A DNA stretch of 64,000 nucleotides from Alisma plantago-aquatica (Eukaryota; Streptophyta; Magnoliopsida; Alismatales; Alismataceae). How positions within the stretch are numbered: position 1 is the first letter of the stretch; each line of letters opens with the position of its first letter. The notes under the pieces were generated by a model, which was not told the DNA's origin, did not search any database, and saw nothing but the letters and a program-made list of their open reading frames with translations. Both the position numbers and the translations under genes were made by a program. Below, piece after piece: positions 1 through 12,090 of this stretch. The stretch lies in the NCBI GenBank assembly GCA_963693085.1, contig OY856413.1, positions 743,872,556-743,936,555 of the forward strand, given 5' to 3'.

Positions 1-3000
1 CCCTCAAAATTTGGGGTCATTTGGACATCAAATGCACCCTTAATTGGGCCCTAATAGATTTTATATGATTTAACCTATGGTTTGGTCGATTTAATTGATG
101 TCTTCTTGTCACGGCCTAGACTTTGGCCTGGGGGCGGATTTATTTTGTCATGCGACTGGCCGGTTCGGGTAGCCGGGTTATCGAGCAAGGGGACTTAGTC
201 ATCCCCTACCTTCCGCCCTTCTCACGGCTTGGCATCGTACAGCTTGGCCCGACGATGGGGTTCTTCTCGCACGTGAGGCTGACCAAATCAACCTGCTTTC
301 TTCGCCAACAGCTTCCCCTTGATTCCCCGAGTCCAACGATCGATTTCTTGGTCTCTAGAGAGCCCTAGCGCGGAGACACCTATTTCTACCCAAACGGCAG
401 CCACTGTGCCGCTTTCGGAAACCCCCACTCCGGCGCACCGTTTCTCATCTCCCACTCCAGAAACCTTCACCGGAGGCCCCTCTTGCTTTCTCTATTGTTG
501 ATTGCTTGCATGGACTCCTTGAAGCTGCTGTCGCGTGAGTCATCTTCTCTGGCAAAAACGGCAAGCAGCTGCTAGCTTTCCCTCCTCCTTGCGCCAGCAA
601 CCGTGACAGTGTGAGAGCCGCCACCATTCAAGTCGGCCGCTGCTGCTTCCTGACCCCCTTCTCCATTTCCTTCCTCTACAACCAGCTGCTATGAGCAACA
701 GAGGCAAATCTTGACCACCTAGTCTGCTGATGCCTTTGTGCTTTCCCCTCTATAAATCCTACCTCTTCCTTATATCCCCTGGAGACTAGGCTTCCTCGCC
801 GGCTGACCTGCAGATACAATATTGGTCAACTCCACCTTGTAATGGAGCATCACCACCTGCAAATTGGGAACCACTGGCCACCATCGTGGCCCTTCTTCTC
901 CTTCCTCTTCACTGGCCTGCTGAGATTCACTCCATGCCATCTTGAAGCATCCATGTCATTGTGTACGAAGACGAGGGCTCCATCCAGAACAACTACACTA
1001 GATCATATGCGATCACATCAGCATAATCTAACAGAGGATTGCCAACCATAGCATGGGATCTGTGAACCAACCTTGATGCAAATTTGTAAACCAGTAGATA
1101 GCAATAGCTACAGGTTAGTATCACCTTCTTCAGTTATGTCCTTTCATAACTTTAATAATCAGACCAATGTCAATGATAAAATGTATGAAAAAGGCTAGTT
1201 AAGGCAGACTTTGAGTATTGTAGATGATGAAGATAACCTTAGATAGACTTCTTAGCCTTTTAACCATATAACATGTGTATGATGTGATCATATCAGTACA
1301 TGCATGATCGATTAGGTAAACTAAAACCCTGTAGACTTACTATCCATTAGATGATTGATCATGAAACTGATATGGGTTAGTTAATAGTCTCCTTAACACT
1401 AACTATTCTGACCTATATAACTATATAATATTTACTAATAAATCACATGCATGCCTTATTCAATGGACTCACAATTTGATTTATTTATTCATCTTTACTT
1501 ATAGATACTAGACAATGTATGTGGTGGTATATTAACCAATGATTACGGGAAGTCTAGTGATTCTGTAGAACGATATATCAAATCACAATTTGGGTATTAA
1601 CTGAGGTAACAATGATGTAAAACTTAGTGATGATAATTGTTTATCACATTTAATTGAATACCCATGATCCACATATATGTATACATGCATATATTTGATG
1701 ACAATCGGAGGAATACAAATCAATACCAACACATGTTTGTAATCTAAACATATTTAGAATTAGGTGTTCAAATGTGAATATTAGAACTAAAATGAATATC
1801 TAATGAATCATATATTCTCTAAAAATGTTTCCTAATATGTCACTAGGTGATTAGAACTAAGGTAAGGAAGCTATGAAAACCTAAAATAGAAATGTATATA
1901 CATGTTCGTTTTGGTTTGACTGACATACCTAATATACTCTTAGGGTGAAAACTTGACTTCGTGGACCAAGTAGATCAACTAAGTTAGCCATTAGTCTTGA
2001 AGATCAGGTATGTACATCCTCTATTTTAATTTGGGCATTATTTGATTGAAACCTACTATCTTTTAATGAGGCATCTCTTGAACTTTTAATTCCACTTGAA
2101 ATTCATTTACTTGGACATTCATATCTCATGTTCCTTATTCATTATATTCATGTGTTTGATGAACTACTCTGTTTATATGGGTTCTTGGACCCCCTTGCTA
2201 TGATTGCCATTTTATGAAGAATTGACTGAACTGCTAGTCTTGCCTCTCTATTTTATGCATGCTACATGTTTGACTAGAATATCTAGAATAGTGGTACTTA
2301 TGTACAACCATACTTATATAGGGCGTGCATTTCTGCCCGGGGTGTGCGTTTCCACCCTTATTTCTTTTAGGCCATGATCCTATGGTGTTATGGCCTTGTT
2401 TTAGGTATATTTAGTCTACATTGTTATGCATGCAAATGTTTATTGTTTCAATTGAGATTTGGTTAAATGATAGGGCAAGACATTTTCATTGAATGTTTGT
2501 ATTCTAAACTTTAATATGCCTCATTTCTTTTGTTATATTCCTTTTAAAACTTACCTAATTGCAAATAGCCCCCTTCTTGTGGGAACATCTCTTTTTGTAC
2601 TTATAAACCAATATAATGCCCAAAGTGTTTAATATTTGTACATACTCAGCCTTTGCTGACCTCTATGTTATTTCCTATGTTCTGGGTGATGTTCCCTTCT
2701 ACCCAGGTCTAGGTACCTTGGAAGACAAGATGCTAAAGAATTGAATATATAGACTTGGACATTGAGGATAGCTTCGGATAGTTGGTTTGCCCTCTGCAAT
2801 TGGCCTTATGTGTTCTTAGGTGTATACCTTTTACTTTATTTATTTATTTTTGTTCCACCTTACATGATGAGGAATAATTATACAAAGAAATTTTGTAACT
2901 GTATAATAGTTTTGTTTCCGCTGCTTATTCATTATCATGCTCTGTATTATGTACCATTTGAGAAATGAATGAAATCCCTCCTTTCCTTCTTACCTTTTTG

Positions 3001-3075
3001 GTATTTTTTGGATTTGATGGAATAATTCTTCAATTCAGTGAAGAGTGGATCCTCTATCGGGTCTCACTCTTTACA
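1..3075 (+). repeat. 5' LTR of LARD-like element (truncated by window start)
   Basis: Matches 5745-8817 over its whole length and ends in CTTTACA directly before the primer binding site. The segment 110-1000 is GC-richer than the rest and holds the core promoter, while the remainder is AT-rich. Small open frames around 842-1051 are present in both LTR copies but show no codon-like conservation that I can see, so I do not treat them as genes. Confidence 0.85.
751..757 (+). promoter_or_regulatory. Putative TATA box of the 5' LTR
   Basis: TATAAAT lies in a C/T-rich context in the GC-rich part of the LTR, where an LTR promoter is expected. The matching place in the 3' LTR (6494-6500) reads TGTAAAT, so the box is lost there by one substitution. 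Assignment rests on sequence and position only. Confidence 0.5.
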
Positions 3076-3078
3076 AAA

Positions 3079-3091
3079 TGGTATCAGAGCC
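3079..3091 (+). promoter_or_regulatory. Primer binding site (initiator tRNA-Met)
   Basis: TGGTATCAGAGCC is complementary to the 3' end of plant initiator tRNA-Met and starts three bases after the LTR terminal CA. It marks the start of minus-strand DNA synthesis and fixes the element as plus-strand. The same motif serves the chromovirus at 37137-37149 on the other strand. Confidence 0.9.
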
Positions 3092-4889
3092 TAAGCAGTC
3101 GGTAACTTGAGTATTTCAAGTTATCCTTGGTGGACCCTTAGTTAGATGGGTGACCTTTGGAGGTTATTGATAAACCTAATTTCTAGTAGTCAATACCAAT
3201 TTGGGTTTTCAACCCCTGACTAATTTGGTCACTTTCACTACTCGACCCACCTATGTGAACGTGAGTTAGTCGTTAGTAATCTTTAACACCCCACCCTCTT
3301 TATGGAGGTGGGATGAATTCACATCAAACTAACTCTTATAGTGTTTGGTTTACATCTCATAATTTTCTAAGATATTAGCCTAAGATCCATGAAGTGCAGA
3401 TTGACTTAAATAGTCATAGATAGGCATATTCTAGTTCTCATCTTAAATCCCTTTACCTTTGTTGTTCTCTAGCACGCCTTAAATACCCTACTATGGAAGT
3501 GCTGAGAACACATGAGCTATATAAAAAAAAGCGATGTAAATCTTAGGAATTTATATGATTCCCTTATTACTAAGTGATGGTATGAACGAGCTTAGTTATT
3601 GCTAGGCATGCCTTGCCTTCAATAAGAAGAATCACAACATAGGTATGTCCCAAGACTACTTATCTAAAGTTTGGATACCATGTTTAATTAGCTATTATGC
3701 CTCATACATGAGGCTTAGTGGGTGGAAGCTATTAAGTTTTGCATAACATTCTTAGGAGTTTGCCTCTCTCGCCTCCTTGGTGCAATTAGATTACCTAGTA
3801 AAATGATGTTATTGGTAAATCTACTATATACTTTATCTTGTCTTGTAATGGGACTATAGTAATAAATTGTCAAGTGTAGGAGGAACACATACCTTACTAT
3901 AATGGTTAGATGATCTTATGACTCCCTTAGGTCTTGTGATGAGGCTGTGTCAATTATGCTTAAGAGTGACATGGGGAATGGCAGATGACTTACCTCATTG
4001 TGGTTTGATGAATTTGACCACGCGTAATAGGAAACCCTTCTCCCTTCCATGTAAAAACATAGTTGAGGTGTAGTCAAATGTCCAATGTGGCATCTGAAGG
4101 ATTAGACCCTTTAAGCAAAAGGATGTGATGATAAAATAATAGTATGTGGTGGTTGAATTGGTTCTCTGGTTGATTTTGGCGCTAATATTGGATTTTTTTC
4201 ACCGCAAGTTTTGCACCATCAAATTTATTTTCATTATTAATCTATATGTACAAAAGAAAAGTTTCAGATTTTATAGATGGTTTTTGGAACCAAGTTGCCA
4301 CCACAAGAAAGTTGAGTAGTAGAGAATCTCTTTAGTGAAGTACCTTGGTTGGCATGTTCAACGCTAATACCCTAGGCCTAAGACTGACATAGTTTGTTTC
4401 AAATATATATATCAAACCTAGTGGATCCACCCTTTTTCCCCTCTAGGTTATGCACTAAGTTATAGTTTAAACCTTTTAAGGGGTGGAGTTACATACAATT
4501 TATTCATTAAGAATCAAACTAACTTAAGGTAGGACCATGATTAATAATGGTTGCAATAAGTAAAACCTAGACAACTCCTAGTATTAATGTCAAACATATG
4601 TAGAGGCTACCAATCTGAGAATTCCAGACAAGCCTTGCTAATCATACCATCATAAAAATTGCCTCAATAATTAATATAGATTTCAAGATTTTTATCTTGA
4701 GTTATCCTTAACAAATGTATTTAGTTAGATGTAGGTAAAAGTAAAACTTCACTTCAAATCTCAAATTAATATTCTATACCCCGACACGCTAATCATTAAA
4801 TGGTAAGGATGACTATATAGTATAGGCTAGGGTGAACATACTCAGTATGGTGGAAATTCTTAGCTTTTCCCATGTGACCATTTTAAATA

Positions 4890-5015
4890 ATAATATGTTG
4901 ATGATGATGATGTTGTTGTTAATGATGATGATGATGATGATGAGTAGATGAGGAGATGGTGACCATGATGATGTGAATGATGAGGACAATGACTTGGACG
5001 ATGATGATGATGATA
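4890..5015 (+). repeat. GAT-type trinucleotide microsatellite
   Basis: Interrupted runs of GAT/ATG with a short TTG stretch. Read in one frame it would give Asp-rich peptide, but stops (TGAGTAGATGAG) break it. It may be the remains of an acidic gag segment or a plain microsatellite; I cannot decide. Confidence 0.6.
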
Positions 5016-5250
5016 ATGTTGAAAAGGAAATTCTCCTTAGTAGTATTAATGATAGGAATCATGGTGCCCAAGGATTGATGTTTATACGCAAAAGTAGTTC
5101 ACCAAGTTAGCGGTCACAATCTGAATGGTTCTATTGAGAAATTTGTAAATGAAGATTGGTTATTCATGCTTAAGTGATGGAAGATGAGGGTCTGTAGGAC
5201 AAACTAGCACTCAGGTCTAGCGGTGGATGGATTTTGGGGACGGAATCCTC

Positions 5251-5264
5251 TTTAAGGGGTAGAG
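5251..5264 (+). promoter_or_regulatory. Polypurine tract
   Basis: TTTAAGGGGTAGAG abuts the TG of the 3' LTR at 5265. The upstream GGACGGAATCC resembles the conserved pre-PPT sequence of plant chromoviruses and can be compared with the tract of the autonomous element at 32314-32345. Confidence 0.8.
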
Positions 5265-8200
5265 TGTTGTAACATACTTGATTCCAGACACATAGTCTAG
5301 TCCTCCATTCTTCTAGGCCCCTATTTGATCATGTGGATAACCAATCTCCCTTCCCCTTTTTCAGTTGACTACCTTTAAATATCTAAAATTCATTGTGTTG
5401 ACGTAAATGAAAACCTATTTTTATCTTCAAACCCTAGATTGACTCAATAGGGTTCCATAGAAGTGAAACCATAATATATCGTTACCAAAATACCTAATTG
5501 GGGCACTTACTAGCAATAATGATAATTAGGATTACCTGACCCTAGATTTGTGAACTGGGATAGCCATGGATCTCATATAGGATAGGAATCGAGTGTAGGT
5601 GGAATGTTTCATCAAAATTGACCATTAGACTAAGTCCATTATATTAAATGAATGATTATGCACAATGGTTAAATTTATAGCTAAAGTAACCTCAAAACCC
5701 AAATCTAAGCATATAATCAGGTTCCTCACATCCTTTTGTCTATCCCTCAAAATTTGGGGTCATTTGGACATCAAATGCACCCTTAATTGGACCCTAATAG
5801 ATTTTATATGATTTAACCTATGGTTTGGTCGATTTAATTGATGTCTTCTTGTCACGACCTAGACTTTGGCCTGGGGCCGGTTTTAATTTTGTCATGTGAC
5901 TGGCTGGTTCGGGTAGCCGGGTTATCGAGCAAGGGGACTTAGTCATCCCCTACCTTCCGCCCTTCTCGCGGCTTGGCGTCGTACAGCTTGGCCCGACGAT
6001 GGGTTCTTCTCGCATGCGAGGCTGACCAAATCAACCTGCTTTCTTCGCCAACAGCTTCCCCTCGATTCCCCGAGTCCAACGATCAATTTCTTGGCCTCTA
6101 GAGAGCCCTAGGGCGGAGACACCTATTTCTACCCAAATGGCAGCCACTGTGCCGCTTTTGGAAACCCCCACTCCGGATCACCGTTTCTCATCTCCCACTC
6201 CAGAAACCTTCATTGGCGGCCCCTATTGCTTTCTCTACTGTTGATTCCTCGCATGGACTCCTTGAAGCTGCTGCCGCACGAGTCATCTTCTCTGGCAAAA
6301 ATGGCAAGCAACTGCTAGCTTTCCCTCCTCCTTGCGCCAGCAGCCGTGACAGTGTGAGAGTCGCCACCATTCAAGTCGGCCGCTGCCGCTTCCTGACCCC
6401 CTACTCTGCTTCCTTCCTCTACGACCAGCTGCTACGAGCAACAGAGGCAAATCTTAACCACCTAGTCTGTTGATGCCTCTGTGCTTTCCCCTCTGTAAAT
6501 TCTACCTCTTCCTGATATCCCCTGGCGACTAGGCTTCCTCGCCGGCTGACCTGCAAATACAAGATTGGTCAACGCCACCTTGTAATGGAGCATCACCACC
6601 TACAAATTGGGAACCACTGGCCACCATCGTGGCCCTTCTTCTCCTTCCTCTTCACTGGCCCACTTAGATTCACTCCACGCCATCTTGAAGCATCCATGTC
6701 ATTGTGTACGAAGACGAGGGCTCCATCTAGAACAACTACACTGGATCATATGCGATCACATCAGTAGAATCTAACAGAGGATTGCCAACCATAGCATGGG
6801 ATTTGTGAACCAGCCTTGAAGAAAATTTCTAAACCAGTAGATAGCAATAGCTACAGGTTAGTATCACCTTCTTCAGTTCTGTCCTTTCATAACTTTAATA
6901 ATCAGACCAATGTCAATGATAAAATGTATGAAAAAGGCTAGTTAAGGCAGACTTTGAGTATTGTAGACGATGAAGATAACCTTAGATAGACTTCTTAGCC
7001 TTTTAACCATATAACATGTGTATGATGTGATCATATCAGTACATGCATGATCTATTAGGTAAACTAAAACCCCATAGACTTACTATCCATTAGATGATTG
7101 ATCATGAAACTGATATGGGTTAGTTAATAGTCTCCTTAACACTAACTATTCTGACCTATATAACTGTATAATATTTACTAATAAATCACAGGCATGTCTT
7201 ATTCAATGGACTCACGATTTGATTTATCTATTCATCTTTACTTATAGATACTAGACAATGTATGTGGTGGTATATTAACCAATGATTATGGGAAGTCTAG
7301 TGATTCTGTAGAATGATATATCAAATCACAATTTGGGTATTAACTGAGGTAACAAGGATGTAAAACTTAGTGATGATAATTGTTTATCACATTTAATTGA
7401 ATACCCATGATCCACATATATGTATACATGCATATATTTGATGACAATTGGAGGAATACAAATCAATACCAACATATGTTTGTAATCTAAACATATTTAG
7501 AATTAGGTGTTCAAACGTGAATATTAGAACTAAAAAGAATATCTAATGAATCATATATTCTCTAAAAATGTTTCCTAATATGTCACTAGGTGATTAGAAC
7601 TATGGTAAGGAAGCTATGAAAACCTAAAATAGAAATGTATATACATGTTCATTTTGGTTTGACTGACATACCTAATATACTCTTAGGGTGAAAACTTGAC
7701 TTTGTGGACCAAGTAGATCAACTGAGTTAACCATTAGTCTTGAAGATCAGGTATGTACATCCTCTATTTTAATTTGGGCATTATTTGACTGAAACCTACT
7801 ATCTTTTAATGAGGCATCTCTTGAACTTTTAATGCCACTTGAAATTCATTTACTTGGACATTCATATCTCATGTTCCTTATTCATTATATTCATGTGGTT
7901 GATGAACTACTCTGTTTATATGGGTTCTTGGACCCCCTTGCTATGATTGCCATTTTATGAAGAATTGACTGAACTGCTAGTCTTGCCTCTCTATTTTATG
8001 CATGCTACATGTTTGACTAGAATATCTAGAATAGTGGTACTTATGTACAACCATACTTATATAGGACGTGCATTTCTGCTCGGGGTGTGCGTTTCCACCC
8101 TTATTTCTTTTAGGCCATGATCCTATGGTGTTATGGCCCTATTTTAGGTATATTTAGTCTACATTGTTATGCATGAAAATTTTTATTGTTTCAATTGAGA

Positions 8201-8817
8201 TTTGGTTAAATGATAGGGCAAGACATTTTCATTGAATGTTTGTATTCTGAACTTTAATATGCCTCATTTCTTTTGTTATATTCCTTTTGAAACTTACCTA
8301 ATTTCAAATAGCCCCCTTCTTGTGGGAACATCTCTTTTTGTACTTATAAACCAATATAATGCTTAAAATGTTTAATATTTGTACATATTCAGCCTTTGCT
8401 GACCTCTATGTTATTTCCTATGTTCTGGGTGATGTTCCCTTCCACCCAGGTCTAGGTACCTTGGAAGACAAGATGCTAAAGAATTGAATATTTAGACTTG
8501 GACATTGAGGATAGCTTGGGATAGTTGGTTCGCCCTCTGCAATCAGTCTTATGTGTTCTTAGGTGTATACCTTTTACTTTATTTATTTATTTTTGTTCCA
8601 GCTTACATGGTGAGGAATAATTGTACAAAGAAATTTTGTAATTGTATAATAGTTTTGTTTCCACTGCTTATTCATTATCATGCTATGTATTATGTACCAT
8701 TTGAGAAATGAATGAAATCCCTCCTTTCCTTCTTACCTTTTTGGTATTTTTGGGATTGATGGAATAATTCTTCAATTCAGTGAAGAGTGGATCCTCTATT
8801 GGGTCTCACTCTTTACA
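5265..8817 (+). repeat. 3' LTR of LARD-like element (complete, 3553 bp)
   Basis: Begins TGTTGTAACA after the polypurine tract and ends CTTTACA. Compared by eye with the 5' LTR it carries substitutions throughout, including loss of the TATA box, so the insertion is clearly older than the chromovirus of this window. The five bases after it (CTCTA, 8818-8822) should be the target duplication; its partner lies outside the window. Confidence 0.85.
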
Positions 8818-8822
8818 CTCTA

Positions 8823-10506
8823 TACATCCATGGTCATCTAGATAATCTGGTCATCACTTGATTAATAGCAATAAATCACCATTAATACAATGTTTACCAT
8901 TATTGATGATATTTAGGTCCAATCTAGGGTTTAGCCAAATATAGGTTCAAACTAACCTAAAGTTGTCTCAGGAGGGTCATAATTAGGGCATGGTTCAATT
9001 TTGATAATATTCTAGTGATTTTTCTATTCTAGAATTAAACGAGGATATTAAACTCTAAATAGTCATGATATAACATTTTGGCATAATTTCAAGATTAGAG
9101 ACCATAACTGGTTTCCTTATGATACTAGGGTTCAACAAAATCTTTCTCAGATTTAATTTCAACTATTTTCTAATTATACCATTTAAATGAAGCATTCACA
9201 TCTAAATCAAATAACATCAATATCAATGTCTCAAAAGTCTAATATAGGAGTTTCATAATAAAGATGGTATTTTTTTGAATATGTGGATATTTTGTGGGTA
9301 TTTATTGGATAAGGGTTCTATTTTTAATTATTTATACAAGTTATGCATATTTTGTAGAAGTAAAGGATGAATTGCCTACTATTTGACTAAGCGGTGCCAT
9401 TGGATCTCATTCTTGTGGTCTGGATCTAGGACATGTGCCCCTTCCAGTTGTGTATTCAACCTACTGCTCTAGGTAGGATGGCTGGCTCACAAGCCGTTGG
9501 GCCGGATCTGAAGGCTGGATCGGGAGACCCCTTCTCTCTAAATCCTTGTTCCCAATGTAATCTGTCCTCCATTCTTACATGAGATGCAGAACTCCCAAAA
9601 TAGCCCACCCTGGCTCTCCCTTTCTCCTATACACGAGTTCCTAGAGTCTGATGCTCCTCCTCCCATCGAGTTGTAGGACCACCGCCATGGGAACACAAGA
9701 ACCCTAGAAAGGAGTCAAGTTGATTCAAGTTGGATCACACCACCTTTCTCTCCCCCTCTCCCTTATGCTCCTTGCAGGAGTGTCAGTTCTGACACCAAAA
9801 ATGCTACCACAAACTCACACTCTGACGGGTCCCTCCAGTTTCTAGGGCACATGAATGAGATTTAGTGGAGGTCTTTGACTCCTGTATGACTCCAATCAAG
9901 GTATCCGCCTCCTCCTAGATTTGTCGGCCCTCCGTTGTGGCTACAAGACTCCAGGTTCATGACCTCATCACCACAATGGACAAGGAAAAGGGGGAAAACG
10001 GTACCCCATCACCCCTGCCTCATATTGTCCCACTCAACGTGAAGAAGGGCATGCAGGAACATAGGCGAGTCCATGCATTGTGCCCAAAAGTCCCTTATCC
10101 ATGCCAACTCATTGCCACAAGGCTCGCTGACCTTGGGCTTCATTCACTGGTGAGCCCCAATGAGAAACTACTCTTTGGCAGACTATGAACCAACACCACC
10201 AACCCTTGCCTGGTCATAGTGGTGGTTATCTTGTTGTTAACATCAATGCTCTATCCCTCGATCCTCTCTCTCATCTTTAGTTAATCACTGTAGGGTGTGG
10301 TGGAATGACAACTGAGAGGGAATGGATCAAAGAACTGTCTCATCTCTCTACCCAACCACAAGAGGTTAGGTTTGTTGTGTAGCCCTCACTGATCTGCCAA
10401 TATCTGGTTGATTAAGAGAGATATGGGCCTGCATAATGAGCTATTCGTAGCTCCTGGCAAGATCGAGGTGGAAGATGAAGTCTTTGCCACTCAATCTTAA
10501 GCCTAG
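8823..10506. other. Unassigned intergenic DNA
   Basis: AT-rich to about 9360, then a GC-richer stretch to about 10450 resembling in composition the promoter part of the large LTRs here. The 83-codon open frame at 9937-10188 is not recognisable. I see no splice-consistent gene, TIR or LTR pair. It may be an old LTR fragment. Confidence 0.4.
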
Positions 10507-11171
10507 TACTACAAGGAATTCATCTCAAAAAGAAAGGTCGTGTGACCGATTTTGCAAATTGGCCACCTAAGTCATATTATGATTCAAAATTACAACATTT
10601 GCAATCATACTTACATACTTGAATCAAATATCCAAACCTTAATATCTCTCAAGTGGTTAATCAAAATACCATGTAACTTTTTCCATGAATATGACAAGGA
10701 TTGGGACAAAACTAATGGTGTTTAGCCACTTAATACATTAATTGAAAGTATTAAGCTGATGACCATATAATTAAAGGTACTTGTTAAAATCACCTCAAAT
10801 CCATCAATATCTATTTTATTCTAGGTTTGTCTTTCAAATACTTAATCGGGTATAAAAAACCCTCAAATTCTGGGTCATCACACCTTCAATGAAAGTGGTG
10901 ACGGTGACAAGTTTAGAAATGGGCTACATCAAGAAAGGGGAAAATGTAAGTGGGATGGGGAAGATGAAAAAAATGCAATGATATGAAGGGAACATCATCT
11001 TACCATGGAAAGTGAAATTTTTCCTTAGCATGGAAAGATGTGGAAAGAAAAGACTACCCCTTTTTTCTATTTAAACAAATTAATTTGGTATTCATTTTTA
11101 GTACACCAATTATGACAAAAATTTGAATTTTTCATGATTTTTTGTTGTTAATGTACCAATTTCTTATAGTG
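10507..11171. mobile_element. Possible small non-autonomous CACTA-like element
   Basis: The left edge reads TACTACAAGGAATTC. The right edge read on the opposite strand is CACTATAAGAAATTGG, close to the CACTACAAGAAA-type termini of plant CACTA (En/Spm) transposons. The 665 bp between have no transposase. No convincing 3-bp target duplication is visible (TAG left, GGA right), so this stays tentative. Confidence 0.3.
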
Positions 11172-12090
11172 GGACGAGCATGAATGTCCTAATTTAAGTG
11201 TTCATCTAGACCAACACAATATTCTCAGGTACATTATCAAGTGGTGGCTTTTCTCTTCTATGAAAGTTGTATATGGTTGGTTTCATCCTTCATCCATTAC
11301 TTTTAACCTCCTTCCTATAGTAAACTTTCCATATATCATTCTTTTCATACCACCACCCTATTCGTGTTAGGAAATGGACCACTATCCATGTTACCAATGT
11401 ATCTGCATATCTCTAATTGGTTGAATGCCTTTCTCCAAGCCACTCCATCAAGAAACATCAAAAAAAAAAGACCAAGGGCCTCCAGTGTGTGCTCTCTCAT
11501 AATCAGTCTTGCAGTTGAATTGAACAATAAAAGAGAAATTGATCTAACTAATACATCCTTGTCTTCCCTATTGGCCACCATACTAATTGCACCAGCTCAT
11601 GAATCATCATATAGATGTTCTTGCCCACCAATCTAGTTATTATTTCTTCCATCTACACAATATATCTATTGTGTTCAGCCTCTAGGACAATGGAGATCTC
11701 TAGATACCCATGTTTCACACACAAATCCACATTGTCTGGGCTATTTCCTCCAAAAATTCTAGGAGGACATTTGTTCTATTCTTCTATACAGCAGGACCCA
11801 ACACCACTTTTTTGCAATATTGAGATCTCACTTTATCTAAAAATATCGCATGTGACTTGGGTGTGGCAGAGCCAGTTTGGAGCATGTGTATAGCACACTA
11901 CCTTTCCATTCTAACCTCTTGTGCGACCTCCTCTATGGCTGCAATGTCCATGAGGTCCTCTTGACCTTTCTTTCTCTACTCACTGAAGATACGTCTTAAG
12001 CCAATATCCTCCATGGAAGAATCATGATCTTTTGGGCATGGATACAGGAAGCCATTTCCTAAATGTTTCTTGAAGATTTTTTTCATGGAG
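11172..12090. other. Unassigned DNA
   Basis: Contains overlapping open frames of 78-92 codons on both strands (11345-11893). Their overlap on opposite strands and lack of recognisable motifs argue against a gene. A short poly-A run lies at about 11461-11469. I cannot assign it. Confidence 0.35.

Larger units (their letters stand above)
3076..5264 (+). other. Internal region of LARD-like element, no coding capacity
   Basis: About 2.2 kb between primer site and polypurine tract. I find no gag zinc knuckle, protease, reverse transcriptase or integrase motif in any frame, and stops are frequent. It contains a GAT/GTT-rich simple repeat near 4890-5015. This size is usual for an RNA-packaging carrier without proteins of its own. 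Confidence 0.7.
1..8817 (+). mobile_element. Non-autonomous large LTR retrotransposon (LARD-like), left end outside window
   Basis: Bases 1-3075 recur at 5745-8817 with scattered substitutions. The first copy is followed after three bases by a tRNA-Met primer site and the second is preceded by a polypurine tract, so these are LTRs and not a segmental duplication. The second LTR is complete (5265-8817, 3553 bp, TG...CA), so the first lacks about 480 bp outside the window. The internal region is only about 2.2 kb and has no reading frame with gag or pol similarity. The motif before the right LTR (GACGGAATCC then TTTAAGGGG) resembles the end of chromovirus elements, suggesting a chromovirus parent supplies proteins in trans. 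That parentage is inference. Confidence 0.82.

Noticed and set aside
842..1051. Small open frame repeated in both LTRs (also at 6585-6767) as a conserved gene
   Set aside because: It is shared only because the LTRs are copies; the two versions end at different places and show no recognisable motif.
1..8817. A 5.7-kb spaced direct duplication that could be a segmental duplication
   Set aside because: A tRNA-Met primer site follows the first copy and a polypurine tract precedes the second, which identifies LTRs.
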